A DNA stretch of 64,000 nucleotides. Origin: Microvirga sp. Its GTDB lineage: Bacteria > Pseudomonadota > Alphaproteobacteria > Rhizobiales > Beijerinckiaceae. The first letter of the stretch is position 1. Each line of letters opens with the position of its first letter. Below the pieces are notes generated by a model. That model did not search any database. It worked only from the letters and a program-made list of their open reading frames with translations, and had not been told where the DNA came from. Of the stretch, positions 33,630 through 42,206 are shown one piece after another. The stretch spans positions 62,001-126,000 of the forward strand of contig JAPSLB010000002.1 of assembly GCA_031181145.1 (NCBI GenBank). Reading direction: 5' to 3'. The position numbers were made by a program, and so were the translations under genes.

Positions 33630-34814
33630 TTACGGAGTTTTCAAAAGCCCCCGCGCTGCAAGGTTTCTCATGAGAGCGCTGAGACCGAACGTCCACGGCT
33701 CACATTCAGAACTCGGCTTCATCCGATTCACGAGTTTCCCAAGCTTCGGCGCTGCAATCGTGACGATATCGCCTGTCTTGTGTGTGAACCCCATCCCCGG
33801 GTCATCGCGGTCCTGCGTCGGCGCGAACATCGTGCCGAGAAACAGCACGAAACCATCTGGATATTGGTGGTGCGGCCCGAGCGTTTGCGCAACGAGATCC
33901 TCGGGATCGCGGCTGATCTTCGTGATGGATGACGAGCCCTCGAGCTTGAATTCGTCCTCACCCTCCACAGTCAGGGTCACGGTCGTGTTGCGCACGTCAT
34001 CCAGAGAGAAGCTCGCGTCGAAGAAGCGCACGAACGGCCCCACCGCACAGGAAGCATTATTGTCTTTCGCCTTCGACAAGAGCAAAGCGGACCGACCTTC
34101 GAAATCACGGAGGTTCACATCGTTGCCCAAGCTTGCCCCAACGATCCTGCCGTCGCCCGTGACCACGATCACCACCTCGGGCTCGGGATTGTTCCAGGTG
34201 GATTTGGGATGCAGGCCCGCATCCATGAAAGCACCGACAGCCGACAGGGTCGGCGCCTTCGTGAATACCTCCGCATCGGGCCCGATGCCGACCTCAAGAT
34301 ATTGACTCCAGGCTCCTTGGGCGACGAGCACGTCCTTCAAGGCCACCGCTTCCGGCGAGCCGGGTTTGAGGCGGCTGAGATCCTCTCCCACGAGGCGCAG
34401 AACCTCCGCGCGGATGGCGGCGGCGGCACTCGCATCGCCCCGGGCCCGTTCCTCGATGACGCGTTCCAGCATGGATACGGCGAAAGTCACGCCGGCCGCC
34501 TTGATCACCTGAAGGTCGATCGGAGCCAGCAGCCATGGCTTCGACGTATCGCGAGTAGCAGGCGTGTTGACGAGAATCTCGTCGAGAGAAGCAATCCGCT
34601 CGCCTTGTGCCGTCCTTACCGCCTGTGCGGGATTCTCCGTCGCGGACAATTCGCTCATCGTCGCGAAAGCGGCGGAGATGTCGAACACCCCCTCCTCTCG
34701 CACCGCCACCACAGAGGGGCCGACGCCCGGGCGCCACACGCGTCCTGCAAGGGCTCCCCGATAGCCATCGACAGGCAGGATCTCAGCGGCATTCATTGAA
34801 GACAGACGTTTCAC
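33630..34814 (-). CDS. Fumarylacetoacetate hydrolase (FAH) family protein
   Basis: A 394-aa enzyme. The C-terminal half has the FAH core: KSTWNNPEPEVVIVV, the metal-binding GASLGNDVNLRDFEGRSALL and KDNNASCAVGPFVRFF, and FLGTMFAPTQDRDDPGMGF. This resembles the long group that includes 2-keto-3-deoxy-D-arabinonate/xylonate dehydratases, in which an acidic metal site promotes dehydration of a keto-deoxy sugar acid. A 150-residue N-terminal domain is typical of this group. A GTG start at 34814 has GGAG nine bases upstream; ATG at 34796 is an alternative. No sugar-acid pathway genes adjoin it. Confidence 0.82.
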   Translation of the reverse strand: MKRLSSMNAAEILPVDGYRGALAGRVWRPGVGPSVVAVREEGVFDISAAFATMSELSATENPAQAVRTAQGERIASLDEILVNTPATRDTSKPWLLAPIDLQVIKAAGVTFAVSMLERVIEERARGDASAAAAIRAEVLRLVGEDLSRLKPGSPEAVALKDVLVAQGAWSQYLEVGIGPDAEVFTKAPTLSAVGAFMDAGLHPKSTWNNPEPEVVIVVTGDGRIVGASLGNDVNLRDFEGRSALLLSKAKDNNASCAVGPFVRFFDASFSLDDVRNTTVTLTVEGEDEFKLEGSSSITKISRDPEDLVAQTLGPHHQYPDGFVLFLGTMFAPTQDRDDPGMGFTHKTGDIVTIAAPKLGKLVNRMKPSSECEPWTFGLSALMRNLAARGLLKTP

Positions 34815-35011
34815 AGGCAGGCGCTCCCATTATCCCTTGAAGGACCTTTTCGCCCCTCTTGACGATCAATATAGCGAGCTGGGCCGCAGAGCCCAGGGAC
34901 AAATTGGCCAATGCCCAATCGAACTATATCGTGTGGCAAGGCGCGCCCGGAACAAAGGCCGATTGTCCTCCGTTCCGAACCTGAGCATTGTCACGATCAG
35001 AAGGACTGGCC

Positions 35012-35230
35012 ATGTCAGACACGCCCAATCCGATGCCGCCGCAACCCGATGTACCGAATCCGGCCCCACAGCCCGTTCATCCCGATCCCGGCCCTCCCGG
35101 CATTCCGAGTCCCGGGGAGCCCCTGGGCGTTCCGCCCGAGACGCCCAGCGAGTCTCCAAGCCCCAGCGAGCCTGTGGGAATCCCGCCTTCAAGCCCCCAG
35201 GAAATCCCCACCGGACCCCAGGGCTCTTAA
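35012..35230 (+). CDS. Small proline-rich protein
   Basis: A 72-aa protein in which 27 residues are proline. It is built from repeated short units such as PNP, PQP, GIPSPGEP, GVPPETP and GIPPSSPQ, with many Ser, Gly and Glu and no aromatic residue. It is probably intrinsically disordered and has no signal peptide. AAGGA sits about seven bases before the ATG, which supports translation. I cannot assign a function. It lies just upstream of the LOG-family gene with 53 bases between, so the two may be co-transcribed. Confidence 0.65.
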   Translation: MSDTPNPMPPQPDVPNPAPQPVHPDPGPPGIPSPGEPLGVPPETPSESPSPSEPVGIPPSSPQEIPTGPQGS

Positions 35231-35283
35231 CCGCACCGCCCAGATGTGCTTTCTGCAGGCCATGATCACAGGAGCTCCTGCCC

Positions 35284-36051
35284 ATGGACAACGGAAGGCC
35301 CTCTAACGCAGCCCATCTCGACTCTCCCTCCTACCGTTTGGCCGCCCTCGACCAGGACTTCCTGCTGGGGGATTCCATGCGGGGTGTCCGCTTCCAGCTC
35401 GAATATGCCAAGGCGGAAGAAAGCTTACGCATCTGGGGAGTGCGTTCCACCATCGTGGTGTTCGGGAGCGCCCGTGTCCGTGAGGACGGCCCGGGACGCC
35501 ATCCTTACTGGTATGGAGAGGCTCGCACCTTCGGAGCCATCGCCTCGCAACGCGGCGGCGCTTTGACGACGAACGGCGGCGTACGTGACAACGTCATCGC
35601 GACCGGCGGCGGCCCCGGCATCATGGAAGCCGCCAATCGCGGAGCCTCGGACGTCAGGGCCCCGTCCATAGGCTTCAACATCACCCTACCCCACGAGCAG
35701 GAACCCAATCCGTATTCGACCCCCGATCTTACCTTCCGCTTTCATTACTTCGCCATGCGCAAGATGCACTTGGCGATGCGCGCCAATGCGCTCGTCGTGT
35801 TTCCGGGCGGCTTCGGAACCCTGGACGAGCTCTTTGAAGTCCTTACACTCCGGCAGACCGGCAAAGCCCCGCCCCTTCCGATCGTTCTGTTCGACAAGGC
35901 CTATTGGCAGTCGGTGGTCAAGTTCGATGCCCTGCTCGAGCATGGCATGGTAAGCGTAGAGGACCGCAAGCTCGTTCACTTCGCGGAAAGCGCCGAGGAC
36001 ACTTGGGCAACGCTCGTTGAAAACGGCCTCGTCGTACCTGCCTCAGCGTAG
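35284..36051 (+). CDS. LOG family (TIGR00730-like) nucleotide phosphoribohydrolase
   Basis: A 255-aa Rossmann-like protein. VVFGSARVRE, TGGGPGIMEAANRGA and VFPGGFGTLDELFEVL carry the GGGxGIM and PGGxGTxxE motifs of the lysine-decarboxylase-like/LOG family, whose studied members release free cytokinin bases from nucleoside 5'-monophosphates or cleave other nucleotides at the ribose-base bond. The N-terminal approximately 50 residues add a helical extension, which places it in the longer bacterial subgroup. The protein is cytoplasmic. In a plant- or soil-associated organism a cytokinin link is possible but not shown. Confidence 0.88.
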   Translation: MDNGRPSNAAHLDSPSYRLAALDQDFLLGDSMRGVRFQLEYAKAEESLRIWGVRSTIVVFGSARVREDGPGRHPYWYGEARTFGAIASQRGGALTTNGGVRDNVIATGGGPGIMEAANRGASDVRAPSIGFNITLPHEQEPNPYSTPDLTFRFHYFAMRKMHLAMRANALVVFPGGFGTLDELFEVLTLRQTGKAPPLPIVLFDKAYWQSVVKFDALLEHGMVSVEDRKLVHFAESAEDTWATLVENGLVVPASA

Positions 36052-36139
36052 CACCGACACCGAGGTCTTGGCGACGGCACCACGGCAGGCCTTGCGCTCT
36101 GCGCAGGCGGGCACGTTCCCGCCGGGATCCCGGAAAGGT

Positions 36140-36169
36140 ATGGGAGAGGCTAGATCCCGCCTCTCCCAT
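36140..36169. terminator. Hairpin between convergent genes
   Basis: A perfect 11-base stem ATGGGAGAGGC / GCCTCTCCCAT with an eight-base loop lies between the LOG-family and SDR genes. It is GC-rich but has only a weak T-tract, so termination may be modest. Confidence 0.65.
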
Positions 36170-36177
36170 CATTCAAA

Positions 36178-36957
36178 TCAGGTCACAGACGAAATCTGCC
36201 CTCCGTCCACACGCAGGATCGAGCCCGTCATGAACGAGGCCTTCTCGCTCGCCAGGAACACCGCGGCAGCAGCGAATTCCTCGATCTCGCCATAACGGCC
36301 CGCAGGAATGCCGGCACGGGCGGCGGCAGCCACCTCCTCGACCGAACGGCCGGTCCGCTCGGCGTTCGCGGCATCGAGCTGCTTCAGGCGATCCGTCGCG
36401 ATGCGTCCCGGCGCGATCGCATTGACGGTCACTCCTGATGAAGCCACTTCGCTCGAGAGCGTTTTCCCCCAGCCGACGAGGGCCGGGCGGATGGCGTTCG
36501 AGATGGCGAGGTTCGGGATCGGCTGAATGACGCCGGACGAGATCACCGAGATGATGCGGCCGAACTTGCGCTCGATCATGCCGGGCAGCAGGTGGTCCGT
36601 GATGCGAACGAGGTTAACGAACATGGACTCGAACGATTGCCGCCACTGATCGGACGAAACGCCCTGGGCCTTGCCCGGAGGCGGTCCGCCGCTGTTGAGC
36701 ACGAGAATGTCGACGCCACCAAAGGCTTGCGTCACGTCCTCGGCGAGGGCATCGATCTGATCCGTCTTGCCCGTATCGCAGACGAAGGGCAGCACGTCCC
36801 GGCCGATCCTGTCGGCGGCCGCCTTGGAACCCTCCATGGTGCGACTTGCAACGGCAACGCGCGCACCTTCCTCCGCCAAGCCTTGAGCGATGCCGAAGCC
36901 CAGCCCCTTGCTGGCACCGAGCACCAGCGCGCGCTTTCCTTCCAATTCCATTTTCAT
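36178..36957 (-). CDS. SDR family oxidoreductase with non-canonical active site
   Basis: A 259-aa short-chain dehydrogenase. LVLGASKGLGFGIA (11-24) is the cofactor loop and LVLNSGGPPPG replaces the usual NNAG. The catalytic YxxxK is not present: the position reads NLAISNAIR (149-157), with Leu150 in place of Tyr and Asn154 in place of Lys. APGRIATDR and GSILRVDGGQ at the C-terminus are normal. A subgroup of SDRs with SNA(I/L)R is known to me from annotation, but its chemistry is unclear. AAGGAG lies nine bases before the ATG. It is followed 17 bases upstream by the DHDPS-like gene, forming a probable two-gene operon. Confidence 0.85.
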   Translation of the reverse strand: MKMELEGKRALVLGASKGLGFGIAQGLAEEGARVAVASRTMEGSKAAADRIGRDVLPFVCDTGKTDQIDALAEDVTQAFGGVDILVLNSGGPPPGKAQGVSSDQWRQSFESMFVNLVRITDHLLPGMIERKFGRIISVISSGVIQPIPNLAISNAIRPALVGWGKTLSSEVASSGVTVNAIAPGRIATDRLKQLDAANAERTGRSVEEVAAAARAGIPAGRYGEIEEFAAAAVFLASEKASFMTGSILRVDGGQISSVT

Positions 36958-36974
36958 ACTTTGAAACTCCTTGG

Positions 36975-37889
36975 TTATTCAGAACGCTCGATGCGCTGCA
37001 TCAGCCAGTCGATCTCCGAAATGGTCTCTGCGCTCAGCTTCGGCCCAGGCTTGCGGAGCGTGTCGTGAGCGATGATCCCGCGCTTCTTGAGCACGTATTT
37101 GCGGACGGCGAGTCCAACGCCGGGCTGCGTCTCGTAGCGCACCAGCGGCAGGTGTCGGTCGAAGAGATCGTGCGCTTCCCGGCGCCGGCCCTCCCTGGTG
37201 AGATTGACGACGCCCACCAGCATCTCGGGGTAGGCATAACCTGTCATTGCGCCGTCGGCTCCGCGCTCCATCTCGAACGGAAGGAAAAGACCGCCATTTC
37301 CACAGAGAATGGAGACGCGGCGCACCTCGCCTGCATCGCTCGCGCGCCGCAGGGTCGTGATCTTGTCGAGCCCCGGCCAATCCTCATGTTTGAGCATGAC
37401 GCAGGAGGGATTTTGCTCGATGATGCGCATGATCACCTTGGGCGTCATCACCACATTGGTGGTCAGCGGGTAATCCTGGAGCACGAAAGGCACATCGGCA
37501 CCGATCGCCTCCACCGCGTCGGCATAATAGGACACGATCTGATCGTCGGTCTTGAGTGTCGAAGGCGGCGCGATCATCACACCGGCCGCGCCTGCATCCA
37601 TCGCCTTTGCGGACAAAGCCGACATGGCGGCAAAGCCTGCGGCCGACACGCCCACGATCACCGGAACGCGACCTGCCACCGCCTTCATCACCTGGCGAAC
37701 GAAGGCCTGCGCCTCGTCGGCCGCCAGCTTCGGCGCCTCACCCATGATGCCTAGGATCGTGAGGCCCGTTGCACCGGCTTCAAGATAGGCTTCGACCATC
37801 CTGTCGGTGGAGGCCATATCGAGCCGCCCGTCGCTTTCGAAGGGCGTGGGACAGATGACGTAAACGCCGGCGGCAGAACTCGTGAGCAA
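36975..37889 (-). CDS. Dihydrodipicolinate synthase (DHDPS/NAL) family aldolase
   Basis: An approximately 304-aa class I pyruvate-aldolase-like protein. Family landmarks are GVYVICPTPFESDGRLD, GIMGEAPKLAADE, VGVSAAGFAAMSAL, LQDYPL (the catalytic Tyr) and MLKHEDW (the Schiff-base Lys). The protein is more likely to act on a sugar acid or similar keto acid than in lysine synthesis, since it pairs with an SDR. The TTG at 37889 is preferred because GGAGG lies five bases upstream and it gives a normal family length; an ATG at 37934 gives 15 extra residues without a ribosome site. Confidence 0.8.
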   Translation of the reverse strand: MLTSSAAGVYVICPTPFESDGRLDMASTDRMVEAYLEAGATGLTILGIMGEAPKLAADEAQAFVRQVMKAVAGRVPVIVGVSAAGFAAMSALSAKAMDAGAAGVMIAPPSTLKTDDQIVSYYADAVEAIGADVPFVLQDYPLTTNVVMTPKVIMRIIEQNPSCVMLKHEDWPGLDKITTLRRASDAGEVRRVSILCGNGGLFLPFEMERGADGAMTGYAYPEMLVGVVNLTREGRRREAHDLFDRHLPLVRYETQPGVGLAVRKYVLKKRGIIAHDTLRKPGPKLSAETISEIDWLMQRIERSE

Positions 37890-37981
37890 GGCTTCCTCCC
37901 TGGCAGAACAATGGGTCTCCTCCTTACACGCCATCGCATGGCTTCTCTAGGGGGAATGCAGGTCCCAGCTTGGCAGAGAGA

Positions 37982-38939
37982 ATGCTCCATGCCATAGAAA
38001 CGCAATGTCGTTTCACGTGCCTGCCGACGCTCACCCCCAGTCCCGCCAAGCTCTGGCCTTTGACCTCCCGGTTCATCACCGCGGAGGAAAGGCTCGCCCG
38101 AGCGATCGAGAGCAAGGGAGCCTGGATTTCAGCGCTTTATCAATTCCTACGCTTCGGCATTAAGCAGGGATGGGGTGCCTGTTCGGCGGGCTCTTGGTGG
38201 CGCTGCTGATCACAATGGAGCTTTGGTATCCGGCTGCGCTCCCGTTCGAGCAGTACGATTTCCTATTCATCATGGCCATTCTGATCCAGGCAACCTTGAT
38301 CGTGGCAGCCTGAAAACCTTGGAAGAGGCCAAGATCATCCTGCTCTTTCATGCCGTCGGCACCGCCATGGAGATCTTCAAGACTGCCGTTGACTCATGGG
38401 CCTATCCCATAGTGAGCCTGCTCAGGATCGGAGGAGCGCCGCTCTTTGCGGGGTTCATATATGCGGCCGTCTGTAGTTATCTGGCTCGCATGTGGCGCCT
38501 CTTCGATTTTTGCTTAACACATCATCCGCCGGTTTTGGCTGCGATCCTTTTGTCCGCGGGCATCTACGTCAACTTCTTCACGCACCACTCCATCATGGAC
38601 TTCCGGCTCGTACTGTTTGCCGCCACCGCTCTGCTCTTCGGACGGACGATGGTTTAGTTCAAGGTATGGCACCGGCATCGTCGAATGCCGCTTCTGCTTG
38701 GCTTCGTGCTCGTCTCTCTTTTCATCTGGTTCGCCGAGAACATCGGCACCGTCACAGGGGCGTGGCTCTATCCGCATCAGATGAAGGAATGGTCGATGGT
38801 GCCCTTCACCAAGCTCGGCGCCTGGTTTCTGCTGATGATCATCTCATGCGCGATGATTGCAGCCCTCAACCGCCCCGCTCCCTTCGCTCAGAACGAGAAA
38901 GTCCCTTACCTGGTCCAGCCGGATCGCACCGAGGTCTGA
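37982..38939 (+). pseudogene. DUF817 family membrane protein, inactivated
   Basis: The three frames together read as one DUF817 protein: RFITAEERLARAIESKGAWI, then CLFGGLLVALLITMELWYPA and FLFIMAILIQATLIVA, then LKTLEEAKIILLFHAVGTAM to FAATALLFGRTMV, then FKVWHRHRRMPLLLG to the end. The frame changes at about 38174-38177 and again at about 38305, each explained by one lost base. A TAG at 38655-38657 replaces what should be a Tyr-type codon. The rest is well conserved, so inactivation looks recent, unless some lesions are sequencing errors. The ATG at 37982 is the probable original start. Confidence 0.85.
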
Positions 38940-39058
38940 GGGTGACCCCGAACGTATCCGCAATGCCCCGCGCGGAAGATAGCCTGGCGTTTGCCGGAGG
39001 CTCAAGGGCAGGGCGACTTTGCCATTTGAGCTGCCGGAACAGCCGTCCCATCATTTTG

Positions 39059-39232
39059 TCAGTGCCGTCCGGCTCCGCTCTTCTTGCCGCCGCCGTCCTG
39101 TTTATTGACGGTCGCCCAGGCGCGCCGCTCAGCTTCCTTTTCCGACACGCCGCGGCTCTCGTAGGATTCCTCGATGTGCTCGGCCTTGCGCTTCTGCTTA
39201 TCGGTGTAAGCCGACTTGTCACCGCGAGACAT
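39059..39232 (-). CDS. Small basic hydrophilic protein (57 aa), plasmid-stabilisation-type label
   Basis: A 57-residue frame starts MSRGDKSAYTDKQKRKAEHI, continues with EESYESRGVSEKEAERRAWA and TVNKQDGGGKKSGAGRH, and ends at 39059. GGAGA lies five bases before the ATG, and the Lys/Arg/Glu-rich helix plus Gly-rich tail matches a small protein common in proteobacteria and often called plasmid stabilisation protein; its true role is unknown. It is too short for usual length cut-offs and is easily missed. It sits between the DUF817 pseudogene and ppc. Confidence 0.78.
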   Translation of the reverse strand: MSRGDKSAYTDKQKRKAEHIEESYESRGVSEKEAERRAWATVNKQDGGGKKSGAGRH

Positions 39233-39263
39233 GGTGCTCTCCTGCGACTGGGTTCACTCGGTT

Positions 39264-39291
39264 GCCGCCGGCCCGTTGGAAGGCCGGCGGC
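39264..39291. repeat. GC-rich hairpin downstream of ppc
   Basis: Perfect ten-base arms GCCGCCGGCC / GGCCGGCGGC flank an eight-base loop, about 50 bases after the ppc stop. There is no T-run on the minus strand, so a terminator role is plausible but unproved. Confidence 0.55.
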
Positions 39292-39342
39292 GCTCCGTAG
39301 CTCTAAACCCGAGCGCGACATGAGGGTTCCGAGGTGAGCCGG

Positions 39343-42129
39343 TCAGCCGCTGTTGCGCAGGCCCGTAGCGATGCCGTTGATGGAGAGGTGAATGCCCTGC
39401 ACCACCTGCTCGTCCGCATCGCCCGAGCGATGGCGTTTCAGCAACTCGATCTGCAGATGGTTCAGCGGATCGAGATAGGGAAAGCGGTTGCGGATGGACC
39501 GTGCGAGCAGCGGGTTTTTATCGAGAAGGGATTGCTGCTCCATGATGACGAGCAACGTTTCGATGGAAGCCTCCCACTCACGCCGCAACCGCGGGAAGAC
39601 GGCCTGCCGCAGGGCCTCGTCCTCCACCAGCTTTGAATAGCGCGATGCGATGGCGATGTTGCTCTTGGCGAGCACCATGTCCATGTTCGACAACAGAGCC
39701 TGGAAGAACGGCCATTCCCGATACATCTCCCGCAGGAGTCCAAGTCCTGTGTCCGGGTACTTCTCCAGGTAGGCGTTGACGGCGGATCCGAAGCCATACC
39801 AGCCCGGCAACATGAGGCGGCACTGCGCCCAGCCGAAAACCCAGGGAATCGCGCGCAGATCCTCGATGCGCCGTGAGTTCGTGCGCGAGGCCGGGCGGCT
39901 GCCGATATTGAGATTGGCGATCTCGCCGATCACAGTGGATTCCCAGAAATAGCGCTCGAAACCTTCAGTCTCGTAGACGAGGCCACGATAAGTTCTATAG
40001 GCGCTTTCCGAGAGTTCCTCCATGGTGTTGAGAAACTCGTCCCGCGGTGCGGATTGCCCCGAATGCAACAGGGATGCTTCGAGGGTGGCGGCAGCGAGAA
40101 TTTCGAGATTGCGCCGCCCGAGATCGGGATTCGAATACTTGCCGGCGATGACCTCTCCCTGCTCCGTGATGCGGATGGCTCCCTGCACCGCACCACCCGG
40201 CTGCGCGAGGATGGCCTGGTAGCTCGGGCCGCCGCCACGGCCGACGGAGCCGCCGCGGCCATGGAACAGACGAAGCGCGACCCCATGGCGTTTGAACACC
40301 TCGACGAGTTCGATCTCGGCCTTGTAGAGCTCCCAGCCCGACGTGAGGAATCCGCCATCCTTGTTGCTGTCTGAATAGCCGAGCATGACCTCCTGCGCCT
40401 GTCCCCTGCTGCGCAGGAGGCGCGTGTAATCGGGCAGCGCGAAGAGATCATCCATGACGCGGCTGCACTTGCGCAGGTCTGCGATCGTCTCGAAAAGCGG
40501 AACGATGTTGACCGCCATGTCCCCTTCATGCGGCCGAAGGAGGCCTACCTCCTTCAGAAGAAGCGCAACCTCCAGAACGTCGGACGGATCGCTCGCCTTC
40601 GAGATCACGTAATTCGGAACGGCCGCCCGCCCATAGCGCCGATGGGCCTGCGCGGCCTCGCGTACGATGGCGAGTTCAGATGTCGTCTCCTGTGAGTAGT
40701 CCAGATAAGGCGAGGTGAGGAGCCGAGGTATCCTGAGCTCCTCCAACAGCAGGGCAACACGCTGCTCCTCCGAAAGCGTATCATAGGCCGTACCGGGAAC
40801 CGCCTTCTCGAACAGCTCGCCCACAACGCGTTGGTGAACGTCGGAATTCTGGCGCAGGTCGATGCTTGCGAGATGGAAACCGAACACATCGACCACGCGG
40901 CGCAGGCGGCGCAGGCGCCCGCGTGCGAGAGCCCCCGACCCGTTGGACACCAGCGAACGGTGCAGGACTGACAGATCGCCCCCGAACTCCTCGACGCTCT
41001 CATAAGCCGGCGCGTCGCCCACGGCGTGGCGCGCCACATCCTGATGGTCGAAGCTGCTGGCCGTTGCGGCCAGACGCGCATACATGCCCGTGATCGCCCG
41101 GCGATAGGGTTCGCCCTGCCTGTGCGGGGAATGGTCGGGCGAAGCCTGGGCCAGCTCGTATAGCTGCTCCGAGGCATTCACATAACGCTCGTCGAGCGAC
41201 AGCTCGCCCCCCAAGCAATGCAGCTCTTCGAGATAGAAGCTGATCGCGTGCCGGCTCTGCAGGAAGAGCGCCTGCCTGAGCGCGTCTGCGGTCACGAACG
41301 GATTGCCGTCGCGGTCCCCGCCGATCCAGCTTCCCATGCGCAGAAAGGATGGGATCTCCACGTTCTGCCAGGCGGGGTCCATCGTTGCGAGTTGATCCTC
41401 CAGGGAGGCATAGACACGCGGCAGTTCCTTGAAGAAGGTGTAGTCGTAATAGGACAGCCCGTTCACGACCTCGTCGATCACCTTCAGGCGGTTGCGGCGC
41501 AGGATGCTCGTCTGCCACAGGGTGAGAATGGCGCGGCGGAGGGCCTCCTCCGAGGCGGCCTCCTCCTCCGGAGTCAGGACATGGCGATCACGCTGGGCCA
41601 AAATCTGGGAGATTTCCATCTCCCGGTCGATGGTGCTCTTGCGGCGAACTTCCGTGGGATGCGCCGTCAGCACCGGACAGACCAAGGCCGAGGCGAAAAA
41701 GGCCTGCAGGGCATCCTGACCGACACCGGCTTCCTGCGCGAGCTTCAGGGCGCGGGCGAGCGTGCCTTCGCGCGGCTCGGGAGCTGCCATCGCATGAGCG
41801 CCCGCCATGGCATGGGCGCGGGAGCGGCGCACATGATGCTGGTCTTCCGCGATGTTCGCCAGATGCGAGAAATAGCTGTAGGCGCGGATGATCTGGTTGG
41901 TGCGCCCCCGGGACAGGCTATTGAGGATCGTCTCGAGTTCCCTGCGGGCGGTCTCGTCCTCGTCTCGATGGAAGCGGATCGAGGTTTGGCGGACGCGCTC
42001 CACGATCTCGAAAACCGCCTCGCCCTCCTGCTCGCGGATGGTATCGCCGAGAAGCCGGCCCAGAAGCCGGATATCGTCGCGGAGCGGAAAATCCTTCTCA
42101 GGAGTGACATCGGGATTGATGAGGGACAA
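39343..42129 (-). CDS. ppc: Phosphoenolpyruvate carboxylase
   Basis: A 928-aa enzyme that fixes bicarbonate onto PEP to give oxaloacetate, replenishing the TCA cycle. [12 protein letters not shown] contains the first catalytic His, [13 protein letters not shown] the conserved Arg/Asp region, [11 protein letters not shown] and [14 protein letters not shown] the catalytic loops, and the protein ends in RNSG, close to the usual RNTG. A TTG start at 42129 is used: GGGAG lies eight bases upstream and a TGA blocks the frame six to seven codons before. Full family length is present. It is followed by a hairpin. Confidence 0.95.
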   Translation of the reverse strand: MSLINPDVTPEKDFPLRDDIRLLGRLLGDTIREQEGEAVFEIVERVRQTSIRFHRDEDETARRELETILNSLSRGRTNQIIRAYSYFSHLANIAEDQHHVRRSRAHAMAGAHAMAAPEPREGTLARALKLAQEAGVGQDALQAFFASALVCPVLTAHPTEVRRKSTIDREMEISQILAQRDRHVLTPEEEAASEEALRRAILTLWQTSILRRNRLKVIDEVVNGLSYYDYTFFKELPRVYASLEDQLATMDPAWQNVEIPSFLRMGSWIGGDRDGNPFVTADALRQALFLQSRHAISFYLEELHCLGGELSLDERYVNASEQLYELAQASPDHSPHRQGEPYRRAITGMYARLAATASSFDHQDVARHAVGDAPAYESVEEFGGDLSVLHRSLVSNGSGALARGRLRRLRRVVDVFGFHLASIDLRQNSDVHQRVVGELFEKAVPGTAYDTLSEEQRVALLLEELRIPRLLTSPYLDYSQETTSELAIVREAAQAHRRYGRAAVPNYVISKASDPSDVLEVALLLKEVGLLRPHEGDMAVNIVPLFETIADLRKCSRVMDDLFALPDYTRLLRSRGQAQEVMLGYSDSNKDGGFLTSGWELYKAEIELVEVFKRHGVALRLFHGRGGSVGRGGGPSYQAILAQPGGAVQGAIRITEQGEVIAGKYSNPDLGRRNLEILAAATLEASLLHSGQSAPRDEFLNTMEELSESAYRTYRGLVYETEGFERYFWESTVIGEIANLNIGSRPASRTNSRRIEDLRAIPWVFGWAQCRLMLPGWYGFGSAVNAYLEKYPDTGLGLLREMYREWPFFQALLSNMDMVLAKSNIAIASRYSKLVEDEALRQAVFPRLRREWEASIETLLVIMEQQSLLDKNPLLARSIRNRFPYLDPLNHLQIELLKRHRSGDADEQVVQGIHLSINGIATGLRNSG

Positions 42130-42206
42130 GGGTCGGCTCCCGGCTCAGGTCTTCATGCTGCACCGCGAAGTAAACCCCCTCTCCCCCCCCGGCCGCAAGC
42201 GTAATC

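Noticed and set aside
38866..39321. A 151-codon minus-strand frame covering the 57-aa protein region
   Set aside because: It is in another frame, rich in Arg/Ser/Pro, and the 57-aa frame has the ribosome site and a family-like sequence.
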